NCBI RefSeq assembly: GCF_024497955.1
Contig: NZ_JANHKP010000006.1
Coordinates: 275,807-339,806 of the forward strand
Source of the DNA: Streptomyces sp. C10-9-1
GTDB lineage: Bacteria; Actinomycetota; Actinomycetes; Streptomycetales; Streptomycetaceae
Direction: 5' to 3'
DNA: 64,000 nucleotides
A program made the translations under genes and the position numbers. The notes under the pieces were generated by a model that was not told the origin of the DNA, did no database searches, and saw only the letters and a list, made by a program, of their open reading frames with translations. Shown here piece by piece: positions 11,043 through 19,796 of this stretch; position 1 is the stretch's first letter; the number at the start of each line of letters is the position of its first letter.

Positions 11043-11944
11043 TGCTCGAGATGCTGCAATCGCCGTTCATGCAGCGGGCGCTGCTCGCGGCCCTGCTGGT
11101 CGGCATCACCGCGCCCGCCGTCGGCATCTACCTGGTGCAGCGCCGCCAGGCCCTGATGGGCGACGGAATCGGCCATGTCGCGATGACCGGCGTGGGGCTG
11201 GGCTTCCTGATGTCGGCCAACCCGATCTGGATGGCGACCCTGGTGTCCGTGCTCGGCGCCGTCACGATGGAGCTGATCCGCACCTACGGGCGCACCCGCG
11301 GCGACATCGCCCTCGCGATGCTGTTCTACGGCGGCATGGCCGGCGGTGTGCTGCTGATCGAGCTCTCCGGGACGGGCACCACGGCCAACCTCACCACCTA
11401 CCTCTTCGGCTCCCTGTCCACCGTCTCCGACGGCGACCTGGTGGCCATCCTGCTGCTCGCGGCCTTCGTCGTGCTGGTCTCGCTCGGGCTGCGCAGGCAG
11501 TTGTTCGCCGTCAGCCAGGACGAGGAGTTCGCGCGCGTGACCGGCCTGCCGGTGCGCGCGCTGAACCTGCTGGTGGCCGTGACCGCGGCGGTCACCGTCA
11601 GCGTCGCCATGCGGGTGGTCGGCCTGCTTCTGGTCAGCGCCCTGATGGTGGTGCCCGTGGCGGCGGCTCAGCAGCTCACCCGCTCGTTCCGGGCCACGTA
11701 CGCGCTGTCGGTCGGGATCGGCGTCGTGGTGGCCCTCGCCGGCACCACCACGTCCTACTACCAGGACGTCCCGCCGGGAGCGACCATAGTGATGCTGGCG
11801 ATCGCCGCGTTCATCGCCCTGACCGCGCTCGCCGCGCCCCTGGCGCGGCGCAGGGCCCGGGCGGCGGAGGCGGCGACGGCGGAGGCCGCGTGCGGCACCG
11901 CCCCGGGGAACGGGCGTCCCCCCGCCGACGACGTGAAGGTCTGA
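11039..11944 (+). CDS. znuB: Zinc ABC transporter permease
   Basis: 301 residues with about eight hydrophobic segments, of the ABC-3 metal permease family. It contains the conserved MGDGIGHVAMTGVGLGFL and AMRVVGLLLVSALMVVPVAAA segments. The ATG at 11039 overlaps the znuC stop (ATGA), giving translational coupling; a second ATG follows immediately. The C-terminal tail after the last helix is Ala/Arg-rich and cytosolic. Confidence 0.95.
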   Translation: MMLEMLQSPFMQRALLAALLVGITAPAVGIYLVQRRQALMGDGIGHVAMTGVGLGFLMSANPIWMATLVSVLGAVTMELIRTYGRTRGDIALAMLFYGGMAGGVLLIELSGTGTTANLTTYLFGSLSTVSDGDLVAILLLAAFVVLVSLGLRRQLFAVSQDEEFARVTGLPVRALNLLVAVTAAVTVSVAMRVVGLLLVSALMVVPVAAAQQLTRSFRATYALSVGIGVVVALAGTTTSYYQDVPPGATIVMLAIAAFIALTALAAPLARRRARAAEAATAEAACGTAPGNGRPPADDVKV

Positions 11945-12093
11945 CGCGGGGAGCACGGCCCCGGGCGGCCCGCCCCGGGGGTGGCGGCATCCCGCCCCGG
12001 CGGGTGGCCGGGCGGCGGCCCGGCAGGACCGTCGCCGGGCGCGGGCCTGGCACAATGGCCCGACGTATCTGCGGGCGAAGCGAGGAGGCTCCT

Positions 12094-12525
12094 GTGACCA
12101 CGGCGCCAACCGGCGGGAACACCGCCCCGGTGCGAGGCCGGTCCACCCGGCAGCGCGCCGCGGTGGCGGCGGCGCTCGACGAGGTGGACGAGTTCCGCAG
12201 TGCGCAGGAGCTGCATGACATGCTCAAGCACCGCGGCGACTCGGTCGGGCTGACCACGGTCTACCGCACCCTGCAGTCGCTGGCCGACGCCGGCGAGGTG
12301 GACGTGCTGCGTACGAGCGACGGGGAGTCCGTCTACCGGCGCTGTTCCACCGACGACCACCACCACCACCTGGTCTGCCGGCTCTGCGGAAAGGCCGTCG
12401 AGGTCGAGGGCCCGGCGGTGGAGCAGTGGGCGGAGTCCGTCGCCGCGCAGCACGGCTATGTCAACGTGGCGCACACCGTCGAGATCTTCGGCACCTGCTC
12501 GGAGTGCGCCGCCAAGGCGGAGTGA
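12094..12525 (+). CDS. zur: Zinc uptake regulator, Fur family
   Basis: 143 residues. The winged helix contains LTTVYRTLQSLADAGEVDVLRT; the dimerisation domain has the DDHHHHLVCRLCGK metal motif and the second cysteine pair FGTCSECA, so both a structural CxxC/CxxC zinc site and the regulatory His site are present. The GTG at 12094 has GAGGAGG upstream. It is the last gene of the znuACB-zur cluster; a 149 bp gap from znuB leaves room for its own promoter. Confidence 0.94.
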   Translation: MTTAPTGGNTAPVRGRSTRQRAAVAAALDEVDEFRSAQELHDMLKHRGDSVGLTTVYRTLQSLADAGEVDVLRTSDGESVYRRCSTDDHHHHLVCRLCGKAVEVEGPAVEQWAESVAAQHGYVNVAHTVEIFGTCSECAAKAE

Positions 12526-12549
12526 GCTCCGCCTTCACGGCAACCGGAG

Positions 12550-12582
12550 GTGCCCGGCCGCGGTGGGTGAGCGGCCGGGCAC
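12550..12582. terminator. Terminator between zur and uppS
   Basis: GTGCCCGGCCGC and its exact complement flank a nine-base loop, 25 bp after the zur stop and shared with the convergent uppS gene. Confidence 0.8.
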
Positions 12583-12607
12583 CGTCGCGTCCGGGGCCGA
12601 GCGGGGC

Positions 12608-13453
12608 TCAGGCGCCCGGCGCGTCGGGGCGGCCCCGCATGGCGAGCAGCTCCTCGTTGGGGATCGCGCCGCCGAAGCGCCGGTCGCGCTGGGCGTACTC
12701 CAGGCAGGCCCGCCACAGGTCACGGCGGTCGAAGTCGGGCCAGAGGACGTCCTGGAAGACCATCTCCGCGTAGCTGGACTGCCAGATCAGGTAGTTGGAC
12801 GTGCGCTGCTCGCCACTGGGACGCAGGAACAGGTCGACGTCCGGCATGTCCGGGTAGTACAGGTACTTCTGGAAGGTCTTCTCGTTGACCTTGGAAGGGT
12901 CGAGCCGCCCGGCCGCGACGTCCCGCGCGATGGCCTGCGCGGCGTCCGCGATCTCCGCCCGGCCGCCGTAGTTGACGCAGAAGTACAGCGTCATGGCGTC
13001 GTTGCCGACGGTCTGCTCCTGGGCGATCTGCAGCTCCTGGACGACCGACTTCCACATCTTGGGCATCCGGCCGACCCAGCGGATGCGGATGCCCAGCTCG
13101 TCCATCTCGTCGCGGCGGCGGCGGATGACGTCCCGGTTGAAGTTCATCAGGAAGCGGACCTCCTCCGGCGAGCGCTTCCAGTTCTCCGTGGAGAAGGCGT
13201 ACAGGGAGAGGTTCTTGACGCCCATCTCCAGGCACCCCTTGAGCACGTCGAGGACGACGCCCTCACCGACCTTGTGACCCTCGGTGCGCGGCAGGCCGCG
13301 CTCCTTGGCCCAGCGGCCGTTGCCGTCCATCACGCAGGCCACGTGCTGCGGCACCAGCTCGGCAGGGATCTTGGGCGGCCTGGCGCCGGACGGGTGCGGC
13401 TCGGGGGCCTTGTACTCGCGGCGGGACCGCCCCAGGATTCCGCGTCGTGCCAT
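12608..13453 (-). CDS. uppS: cis-Prenyl transferase (undecaprenyl/decaprenyl diphosphate synthase family)
   Basis: About 281 residues. Condenses isopentenyl diphosphate onto an allylic diphosphate with cis geometry to make the lipid carrier for peptidoglycan synthesis. The substrate loop has [18 protein letters not shown] with the catalytic Asp; [28 protein letters not shown] and the C-terminal [31 protein letters not shown] region follow. The start could be ATG 13453 or GTG 13462; the ribosome binding site GAGGAG lies between the ideal distances for both. It is downstream of recO on the same strand. Confidence 0.94.
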   Translation of the reverse strand: MARRGILGRSRREYKAPEPHPSGARPPKIPAELVPQHVACVMDGNGRWAKERGLPRTEGHKVGEGVVLDVLKGCLEMGVKNLSLYAFSTENWKRSPEEVRFLMNFNRDVIRRRRDEMDELGIRIRWVGRMPKMWKSVVQELQIAQEQTVGNDAMTLYFCVNYGGRAEIADAAQAIARDVAAGRLDPSKVNEKTFQKYLYYPDMPDVDLFLRPSGEQRTSNYLIWQSSYAEMVFQDVLWPDFDRRDLWRACLEYAQRDRRFGGAIPNEELLAMRGRPDAPGA

Positions 13454-13528
13454 GCGGTTCACAACTCCTCGCTCGGTGACTTCTCGGCGGCTTCTCGGCG
13501 TGCGGCGTCCTCGTCCTGCGGCGCCGCG

Positions 13529-14275
13529 CTACTTCTCCACGTACCGCAGCGAGCGCAGCCCGCGCTCCAGGTGCCAGTGCAGGTACGCGGACACGAGCCC
13601 GCTGCCCTCGCGGACGTGGCGCGCCTCGCAGGCGTCCGCCGCGGCCCAGTCGCCGGTGAGCAGCGCGCTGAGCAGGCCGATGGCCTCCGCAGAGGGTACG
13701 ACGCTCCCGGGCACCCGGCAGTCCCCGCACAGGGCCCCACCGGCCCCGACGGAGAAGAAGCGGTTGGGGCCGGGCAGGCCGCAGCGGGCGCAGTCGCCGA
13801 AGCTGGGGGCGTAGCCGTTGACCGCGAGGGAGCGGAGCAGGAAGGCGTCGAGCACCAGGTTCGGGGCGTGCTCCCCGCGGGAGAGGGCGCGCAGGGCCCC
13901 CACGAGCAGCAGGTACTGCTGGACGGCGGGCTCGCCCTCGTGGTCGGTGAACCGCTCGGCGGTCTCCAGCATGGCGGTGCCGGCGGTGTAGCGGGCGTAG
14001 TCGGTGACGATGCCCCCGCCGTAGGCGGCGATGGTCTCGGACTGGGTGCACAGGGGCAGGCCGCGGCCCACCAGTTCACTGCCGCGCGCGAAGAACTGCA
14101 CGTCGACGTGGGAGAACGGTTCCAGGCGCGCACCGAACTTGGACTTGGTGCGCCGGACTCCCCGGGCGACCGCGCGCACCCGGCCGTGACCGCGGGTGAG
14201 CAGTGTGATGATGCGGTCCGCCTCGCCCAGCTTCTGGGTGCGCAGGACGACGCCGTCGTCACGGAACAGGCTCAT
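13529..14275 (-). CDS. recO: DNA repair protein RecO
   Basis: 248 residues. An N-terminal OB-fold with LFRDDGVVLRTQKLGEADRIITLLTRGHG, the VARGVRR segment, and a C-terminal helical domain with a four-cysteine zinc site (CARCGLP and CGDCRVPG). It works with RecF/RecR in loading RecA on SSB-coated DNA. The ATG at 14273-14275 was chosen because the OB-fold begins there. Confidence 0.94.
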   Translation of the reverse strand: MSLFRDDGVVLRTQKLGEADRIITLLTRGHGRVRAVARGVRRTKSKFGARLEPFSHVDVQFFARGSELVGRGLPLCTQSETIAAYGGGIVTDYARYTAGTAMLETAERFTDHEGEPAVQQYLLLVGALRALSRGEHAPNLVLDAFLLRSLAVNGYAPSFGDCARCGLPGPNRFFSVGAGGALCGDCRVPGSVVPSAEAIGLLSALLTGDWAAADACEARHVREGSGLVSAYLHWHLERGLRSLRYVEK

Positions 14276-14357
14276 GCCGCCATTCTCGCGCACCGCGGGG
14301 ATCCCCCGGGCCGGGGGCCGGGGCGGCTCCGGGGCGGGCCCTCGGGGGGCCGGGCGC

Positions 14358-14573
14358 TCAGGTCACCTCGCCGCGGCTCCGGGCGTTGACGTAGGCGGTG
14401 GTGGCGCTGATGCGCTCCGCGGAGGTGGCGGGACGGACCGCCTCGGGGTCGCACTCCCACTCCCGCCCCCCGCCGACCGGTCTCAGCGCCAGGAACGGAC
14501 CGGCCGCCCCCATGTACCGGCCGACCCGGCCCGTGCGGGTGTCGACGACATACGTACCGATGGGCAGGGTCAT
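14358..14573 (-). CDS. Small conserved actinobacterial protein
   Basis: 71 residues, starting MTLPIGTYVVDTRTGRVGR and containing GPFLALRPVGGGREWECDP. It looks like a single small beta-barrel domain (SH3-like or KOW-like spacing). I recall near-identical small proteins in many Streptomyces, often next to regulators, but no function is known to me. No signal peptide. It is a short gene, but its amino-acid composition and third-position GC are typical of a true gene. Confidence 0.7.
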   Translation of the reverse strand: MTLPIGTYVVDTRTGRVGRYMGAAGPFLALRPVGGGREWECDPEAVRPATSAERISATTAYVNARSRGEVT

Positions 14574-15084
14574 GTCGTGCGACCCCCTTCCCTGGGCAGA
14601 GCTGCGGCGATCAGACGGCCAGTCTCCATCGGGCGGCGCCCCGATTCGACGAGCGGGCCCGGCGTGTCCCGGGCGTATGGGGACGGTTCACCGCACAACG
14701 GTGCAGGGACGGCCCCGAGACGTCGCCGGGCCGGGCTCAAGGGGTTCACGGCGTCCTCCGCATCCTGCGCGCGCACGCTCGCGCGTCCGCGCCCTCCGCA
14801 TCGCCCGTCATTGTTTCCCGACCCCTCCCGGATTCACGTTTCGTGTGACATGCGCAACACTGCGCGAGTACGCTGAGGTCAGGTGTGCCTGCGGCACATG
14901 CGCACCGCGGGACCGGGGGCGGGCCGCACCCGCCGTGACGGGCACCCTCCGCCACACGCCTCCGGAGCCGCGCCACCGGGGCCGCGGGCGGCTGTTCGGC
15001 GGAGGCGGGGCCGTCGCGCGGACAGGAGGGGCACCCCCTGCCGGGAGCCTCCGAGGGCACCCATCAAGCATCCCTTTGGGTTGC

Positions 15085-15101
15085 CATAAGATCACCTTAT
15101 G
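15085..15101. promoter_or_regulatory. Inverted repeat upstream of fprA
   Basis: CATAAG and CTTATG flank five bases, in an AT-rich pocket about 95 bp before the reductase start. It could be an operator or part of the promoter. Confidence 0.35.
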
Positions 15102-15129
15102 AGCTCATAGAGTGGGACCGGGTACTGAC

Positions 15130-15148
15130 TTAGGCTTGCCTTTGCTTA
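15130..15148. promoter_or_regulatory. Weak iron-box-like sequence
   Basis: TTAGGCTTGCCTTTGCTTA matches about 12 of 19 positions of the DmdR/IdeR iron-box consensus TTAGGTTAGGCTCACCTAA (from memory). It lies 45 bp before the ferredoxin-NADP reductase ATG. Symmetry is poor, so this is only suggestive of iron control. Confidence 0.3.
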
Positions 15149-15192
15149 GGGTTGCCGTCGAGCCTCCTGTCGCCGCTCGAAGGGAACCTGCC

Positions 15193-16560
15193 ATGCCCCG
15201 CCCTCTGCGGGTAGCCATCGTCGGAGCCGGCCCCGCCGGGATCTACGCCGCCGATGCGCTGCTGAAGTCCGAGGCGGCCGCCGCCGAGCCCGGCGTGTCG
15301 ATCGACCTCTTCGAGCGGATGCCGGCGCCCTTCGGGCTGATCCGCTACGGCGTCGCACCCGACCACCCGCGGATCAAGGGCATCATCACGGCCCTGCACC
15401 AGGTGCTCGACAAGCCGCAGATCCGCCTCTTCGGCAACGTCGACTACGGGCGGGACATCACCCTCGACGACCTGCGCACCTTCTACGACGCCGTGGTCTT
15501 CTCCACCGGCGCCACGGCCGACCGGGCACTCGACGTGCCGGGCATCGAGCTGGACGGCTCCTACGGCGCCGCCGACTTCGTGGCCTGGTACGACGGCCAC
15601 CCGGACTGGCCCCGCACCTGGCCCCTGGAGGCCGAGAAGGTCGCCGTGCTCGGCGTCGGCAACGTGGCCCTGGACATCGCCCGGATCCTCGCCAAGACGG
15701 CCGACGAACTGCTGCCGACGGAGATCCCCCCGAACGTCTACGACGGGCTCAAGGCCAACCGCGCCAAGGAGATCCACGTCTTCGGGCGCCGGGGCCCCGC
15801 ACAGGCGAAGTTCAGCCCCATGGAACTCCGCGAGCTGGACCACTCCCCCACCATCGAGGTCATCGTCGACCCCGAGGACATCGACTACGACAAGGGCTCG
15901 ATCGAGACCCGCCGCTCCAACAAGCAGGCGGACATGGTCGCCAAGACCCTGGAGAACTGGGCGATCCGCGACGCGGGCGACCGCCCGCACAAGCTCTTCC
16001 TGCACTTCTTCGAGTCCCCGACGGAGATCCTCGGCGAGGACGGCAGGGTCGTGGGGCTGCGCACCGAGCGCACGGCGCTGGACGGCACCGGAAACGTCGA
16101 GGGCACCGGCGCGTTCACCGACTGGGACGTCTCGGCGGTCTACCGGGCCGTGGGCTACCTCTCCGACGAACTGCCCAAGCTGCCCTGGGACGTGGCCACG
16201 GGCACCGTCCCGGACGAGGGCGGCCGGGTCATCGAGGAGTCGGGGGAGCACCTGGACTCCACCTATGTGACGGGCTGGATCCGCCGCGGCCCGGTGGGGC
16301 TCATCGGCCACACCAAGGGCGACGCCAACGAGGCGATCGCGAACCTCCTCCAGGACCACGCGGCCGGCCGGCTGCAGCCCCCCGGGTCCCCGGAGCCCGA
16401 GGCCGTGGACGCCTTCCTCTCCGGCAAGGACGTGCGCTGGACCACCTGGGAGGGCTGGTACCGGCTGGACGCCGCGGAGAAGGCGCTGGGCGAGCCCCAG
16501 GGCCGGGAGCGCGTGAAGATCGTCGAACGCGAGGACATGCTCCGCGCCAGCGGCGCCTGA
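15193..16560 (+). CDS. Ferredoxin-NADP reductase, FprA/adrenodoxin reductase type
   Basis: 455 residues, the usual length of the FprA family, which passes electrons between NADPH and ferredoxins through FAD. The N-terminal FAD Rossmann motif is VAIVGAGPAGIYAADAL, followed by PFGLIRYGVAPDHP; the NADP Rossmann motif is VAVLGVGNVALDIARIL near residue 155 with FGRRGPAQAKF after it, and the C-terminus has GWIRRGPVGLIGHTKGDANEAI. The ATG at 15193 starts the first beta strand. It could supply electrons to the ferredoxin-dependent oxygenases of the accessory clusters, but that link is only inference. Confidence 0.94.
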   Translation: MPRPLRVAIVGAGPAGIYAADALLKSEAAAAEPGVSIDLFERMPAPFGLIRYGVAPDHPRIKGIITALHQVLDKPQIRLFGNVDYGRDITLDDLRTFYDAVVFSTGATADRALDVPGIELDGSYGAADFVAWYDGHPDWPRTWPLEAEKVAVLGVGNVALDIARILAKTADELLPTEIPPNVYDGLKANRAKEIHVFGRRGPAQAKFSPMELRELDHSPTIEVIVDPEDIDYDKGSIETRRSNKQADMVAKTLENWAIRDAGDRPHKLFLHFFESPTEILGEDGRVVGLRTERTALDGTGNVEGTGAFTDWDVSAVYRAVGYLSDELPKLPWDVATGTVPDEGGRVIEESGEHLDSTYVTGWIRRGPVGLIGHTKGDANEAIANLLQDHAAGRLQPPGSPEPEAVDAFLSGKDVRWTTWEGWYRLDAAEKALGEPQGRERVKIVEREDMLRASGA

Positions 16561-16611
16561 GAGCACGGCCGGGCGGCGGTCGTGGCCCGCGCCCGCCGCC
16601 CGTGCACCGCA

Positions 16612-16642
16612 CCGCCCCCTCGGCCCGCGGCCGAGGGGGCGG
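16612..16642. terminator. Terminator between fprA and terB-like gene
   Basis: CCGCCCCCTCGGCC and its exact complement flank a three-base loop, 6 bp beyond the stop of the minus-strand gene and 51 bp after the reductase. Confidence 0.8.
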
Positions 16643-16647
16643 ACCCG

Positions 16648-17340
16648 TCAGGAAGGGGTGCGGGCCGTCTCCAGCAGGCGGGTGGTCGCGTCCTCGGACA
16701 GCTGGAGCGCCACGCCGACGGTCGCCAGGACCTCGCGCTCGGCCTGCGTGTACGGGCCGTCGGCCAGGGCGATACGGGCCCCCTGGAGCACGATCGACTC
16801 CCGCCCGGCGGGGGCGAGGTGCGGCGCCAGCGGCTCCAGCGCCTCGTGCAGCTCGATGGCGAGCGCCGCACCGTAGGGGGTGGTGTCCGCGACATAGCGC
16901 CCCGTGTCGGCGGCGAGCGCCTCGATCAGCGAGGTGAGCTGGTCCTCCGTGCAGTCCGCGAGCCCGGCGGCACGCACCGTGTGCACCGCCGTCCTGCGCA
17001 CCGCGCGCGAGGAGGTGCCGCCCGAGACCAGGACGGCCAGCGCGACCGTGTGCACGGCGTCCTTGAGCATGGCCGAGAAGCGGGCCGTCGTCGGGTGGTC
17101 GAGCGCATCGGGGCCGAAGCGGGTGCGGCAGGCCGCGCACTCGACCACCGGTCCGGCGGCCCCGCGGCGCAGCAGGGGCAACCCGAGCAGGGTGAAGCGT
17201 CGGCGGCCGGTGCGGTGCCGGTAGTTCCGGTCCCCTCCGCACCCGGGGCAGAAGAACTCCCCGTCCCCGATCGTGGTCCATGACGTGCGGATGCCGCAGA
17301 CCCGCGCATTCCGGCCGAACAGTCCCCGGGCTTGCAGCAC
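16648..17340 (-). CDS. TerB-like protein with N-terminal zinc ribbon
   Basis: 230 residues. The N-terminal 75 residues hold two CxxC pairs (FFCPGCGGDRNYR and VECAACRTRFG), forming a zinc ribbon. The remainder is a helical tellurite-resistance TerB-type domain with AVHTVALAVLVSGG and IALADGPYTQAEREVLATVGVAL, where the acidic metal-binding motif would lie. The GTG at 17340 has GGAGG six bases upstream, which settles the start. The biological role of TerB-like proteins in Streptomyces is unclear; no other ter genes are present. Confidence 0.8.
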   Translation of the reverse strand: MLQARGLFGRNARVCGIRTSWTTIGDGEFFCPGCGGDRNYRHRTGRRRFTLLGLPLLRRGAAGPVVECAACRTRFGPDALDHPTTARFSAMLKDAVHTVALAVLVSGGTSSRAVRRTAVHTVRAAGLADCTEDQLTSLIEALAADTGRYVADTTPYGAALAIELHEALEPLAPHLAPAGRESIVLQGARIALADGPYTQAEREVLATVGVALQLSEDATTRLLETARTPS

Positions 17341-17359
17341 GTCACACCTCCGTCATGCT

Positions 17360-17375
17360 GCGGCAACATTGCCGC
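17360..17375. promoter_or_regulatory. Palindrome upstream of terB-like gene
   Basis: GCGGCAA and TTGCCGC flank two bases. It lies 20 bp upstream of the GTG start on the minus strand, where it could act as an operator or as a hairpin in the leader. Confidence 0.4.
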
Positions 17376-17649
17376 GTGGACGTGATGTTAACCACACCGT
17401 TGATGTCGCGTCAGCACCTCCGCGGGAGGCGGTCCCGGAGGTGGCCGGATTCCGAGGGCCGTCCGCCCGCCCCGCGGGCGGCCGCCCGGCGGCCCGGACC
17501 GGACGGAACCGGACACCGCTCCCCCCGGACCACCCGGGCGGGTGAGGGTCGCGGGGTGCCCCGCGGGGGTGCCGCGGGCGGTGCGCGACGTGCTGCCGGC
17601 CCGCGGCCGGCGCGGCGGGCGGGACCGGCGGCCCGCACCGGACCTCTCC

Positions 17650-17666
17650 GTATCCAGACGGTATAC
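17650..17666. promoter_or_regulatory. GTAT...ATAC element upstream of NRPS cluster
   Basis: GTATCCAGACGGTATAC is the only AT-containing symmetrical element in this part of the intergenic region, about 290 bp before the first biosynthetic gene. It may be a binding site or -10 region; no partner -35 was obvious. Confidence 0.3.
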
Positions 17667-17952
17667 AGAGCGCACCCAGAGGAGCGCCGCAGAATGGCGT
17701 GAGCCCGCCAACAGCGGACCGCGGCTCCCGCCTCCCGGACACCCACACGACCGCGGCGGGAGGCACGCCCCGGCGGCGGGCCGAACCGGCGGCACGGCCG
17801 CCCCGCGCGGCGGCCGTCCCGTGACGCCCGCCGCACCGGGCGGGGGTTGCCCCCTGCCCGTGCCCGCCGCGACGACGTACCGCCCTGCACACCCCTGCAC
17901 ACGGCAAGTGATCCACCCCCTGTGACCCCACGTGAACCCCAAAAGGACGCAC

Positions 17953-18999
17953 ATGCTCACAGCCGGACGTTCCGAAGCCGCCCCCGTACCCACCGACCCC
18001 TTCCTGTCCACGGTCGACGAGATCACCGCATGGTTCGCCTCCTCCCCGGAGAAGGTCGACGCGGCTCTTTCCGGCAGCGAGCGGGAAGGCGTGCTGAGCA
18101 GGGTCGCGGGGATCAACGACGCAGCCGCCGCCGGTGACCGGCAGGCGCTCTACGCACAGCAGTTCCTGCTGGACCGCATCTACCGACTGCACACCACGCT
18201 CCCGGAGCAGGAGAGCGCCGAGGGCTCGGTCGTCGTCCACGAGATCGGACGGATGCTGGAGACGGCGACCTCGCAGGCCCAGGACGCGCTCGTGGAGCCC
18301 GGCCTGCTCGACGAGCTGCCCTCCGAGCCGCGCCGGTACCTCTCCTGGCTCAAGCAGACCGCGCGCAACCACCGGGTCTACAAGCACCCGTACTACCACG
18401 AGTTCATCCGCAACGACGCCACGGAGAACGACCTCCGCAACTACGTGATGCAGGAGTCGGTCGTGGACGGCCGCTTCGACGACCTGCTCGCGATGATGCA
18501 GGTGGGCACCGCCGGGGCCGCCAAGCTGGAGATCGCCTCCAACTTCTGGGACGAGATGGGCAACGGCGACCCCGCCGAGGTCCACACCCACCTCTTCAAC
18601 AAGATCTTCGAGGTCTTCGAGATCCCGGAGGAGGAGCTGGAGCGCTCGCTGAGCGCCACCTCCCTGCTCAACGGCAACCTCGCCGTACTGCTCGCCCGCT
18701 ACCGCGCCCTGTACGGGGAGTCCGTGGGCTTCCTGGGCATGACCGAGTGGATGGCACCCGACCGGTTCGTCCAGGTCGTGCACGCCTGGGAGCGGCTGGG
18801 CCTGCCGGACGTGGGCATCACCTACCACCGGCTGCACATCACCATCGACTCCCAGCACGCGCAGGGCTGGTTCCACAACGTGGTGCTGCCCGCCGCCGAG
18901 TCCCCCGCCATGCGGCGCGCGATCGCGCGCGGTGTGCTGTGGCGCCTCAACTCCTCGGCCGCATACCTCGACGAGCGTATGCCGTCGGCCGCCGCCTGA
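17953..18999 (+). CDS. Haem-oxygenase-like diiron oxidase (iron-containing redox enzyme)
   Basis: 348 residues. This family (HDO; relatives include SznF central domain, BesC, UndA and PolF) uses a labile diiron site on an all-helical haem-oxygenase scaffold for N-oxygenation, desaturation, C-C cleavage or azetidine formation on amino acids. Candidate ligands are visible in YVMQESVVDGRFDDLLA, ASNFWDEMGNGDPAEVHTHLF and YHRLHITIDSQHAQGW. ATG 17953 was chosen because AAGGA lies five bases upstream; a GTG at 17932 has no such site. It is the first gene of the NRPS cluster, 35 bp before the dioxygenase, so it probably tailors a free amino-acid building block. The specific reaction is unknown. Confidence 0.85.
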   Translation: MLTAGRSEAAPVPTDPFLSTVDEITAWFASSPEKVDAALSGSEREGVLSRVAGINDAAAAGDRQALYAQQFLLDRIYRLHTTLPEQESAEGSVVVHEIGRMLETATSQAQDALVEPGLLDELPSEPRRYLSWLKQTARNHRVYKHPYYHEFIRNDATENDLRNYVMQESVVDGRFDDLLAMMQVGTAGAAKLEIASNFWDEMGNGDPAEVHTHLFNKIFEVFEIPEEELERSLSATSLLNGNLAVLLARYRALYGESVGFLGMTEWMAPDRFVQVVHAWERLGLPDVGITYHRLHITIDSQHAQGWFHNVVLPAAESPAMRRAIARGVLWRLNSSAAYLDERMPSAAA

Positions 19000-19034
19000 C
19001 CCTTTCGTCCACCCGGCTCTGGAGGAGACACGCC

Positions 19035-19721
19035 ATGCCGCTCGGCAGCCAAGGCTTCAGCATCATCGACCTGCCGGACACAGCACCGGACATCCTGCCC
19101 AGCTACGACGACTGCCCCGTCGACGAGTACATGGGCAACGGCACCCGCTTCAAGCGGTTCTCGCAGTACCGGCTCCGGCCGGAGGGCACCGACGCGTGGT
19201 CGTTCGAGCGGCTCCCGCACCGCGACTACACGACCTACAGGAAGTTCAACTCGGTGGGCGGCGGCATCCGCCGCGTCTACGAGCCGATCAAGGTCGACTT
19301 CACCCCGCTGATCCGCGCCGGCATCACCGAGCTGGGCCTGGACCGGTCGGAGGACTGGCAGATCAACGTCCACCAGAACCGGACGCGCGCCGAGGGCGGC
19401 CGGCCCGGCCCGCTGACGCCCGAGGGCGTGCACCACGACGGCCACGAGTTCGTCATGATCGGGATCCTCAACAAGGTGAACGCCGCCGGCGGGACGACGC
19501 GGCTGTGGAACCCGGGTGCGGACGAGCCCTTCTGGAGCGGCACCCTGGAGCCCGGGCAGGCGGTCGTCCTGGACGACCGGGCGCTGGCGCACGACGTGAC
19601 CGACGTGCTCTCCGCGGACGGCGGCCCCGGCCACCGGGACATCGTCATCATCGCCTTCTCCCGCTGGGCGGAGAAGTGGTACGGCGAGGAGCACGACGCC
19701 GCCGCACTCGCCGAGCAGTAG
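19035..19721 (+). CDS. 2-Oxoglutarate/Fe(II) dioxygenase, amino-acid hydroxylase type
   Basis: 228 residues, of the family (PF10014 type) that contains L-isoleucine 4-hydroxylase. The iron-binding facial triad is visible as H133-x-D135 in GVHHDGHEFVMIG and H186 in DDRALAHDVTDV; an Arg for the 2-oxoglutarate carboxylate lies in GPGHRDIVIIAFSRW. The start has a strong GGAGGAG at 19021-19027. Members hydroxylate free aliphatic amino acids, so it probably prepares a hydroxylated monomer for the NRPS. The exact substrate cannot be told from sequence. Confidence 0.87.
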   Translation: MPLGSQGFSIIDLPDTAPDILPSYDDCPVDEYMGNGTRFKRFSQYRLRPEGTDAWSFERLPHRDYTTYRKFNSVGGGIRRVYEPIKVDFTPLIRAGITELGLDRSEDWQINVHQNRTRAEGGRPGPLTPEGVHHDGHEFVMIGILNKVNAAGGTTRLWNPGADEPFWSGTLEPGQAVVLDDRALAHDVTDVLSADGGPGHRDIVIIAFSRWAEKWYGEEHDAAALAEQ

Positions 19722-19796
19722 CGACTCCCGGTGCGGTCCGCCCCGCGGCGCACGCCGCCCGGGGCGGTCCGCACCCGCCGCCTGACAGGACGGGTC

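Larger units (their letters stand above)
14574..15192. other. Long intergenic region upstream of ferredoxin-NADP reductase
   Basis: 619 bp without a supportable gene. Candidate elements near the right end are CATAAG-N5-CTTATG (15085-15101) and an iron-box-like sequence (15130-15148). The middle is GC-rich and shows no Streptomyces codon bias in any frame. Confidence 0.5.
17341..17952. other. Divergent intergenic region left of the NRPS cluster
   Basis: 612 bp with no gene I can support. It holds a perfect 7-2-7 palindrome (17360-17375) near the terB-like start and a GTATCC...GGTATAC element (17650-17666) that may be part of the promoter or operator for the NRPS cluster. The last 50 bases before the oxidase gene are relatively A-rich, giving a clean ribosome binding site. 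Confidence 0.5.

Noticed and set aside
14883..15089. Plus-strand 68-codon ORF upstream of fprA
   Set aside because: Arg/Pro/Gly-rich translation without a ribosome binding site or recognisable domain; typical of GC-rich non-coding DNA.
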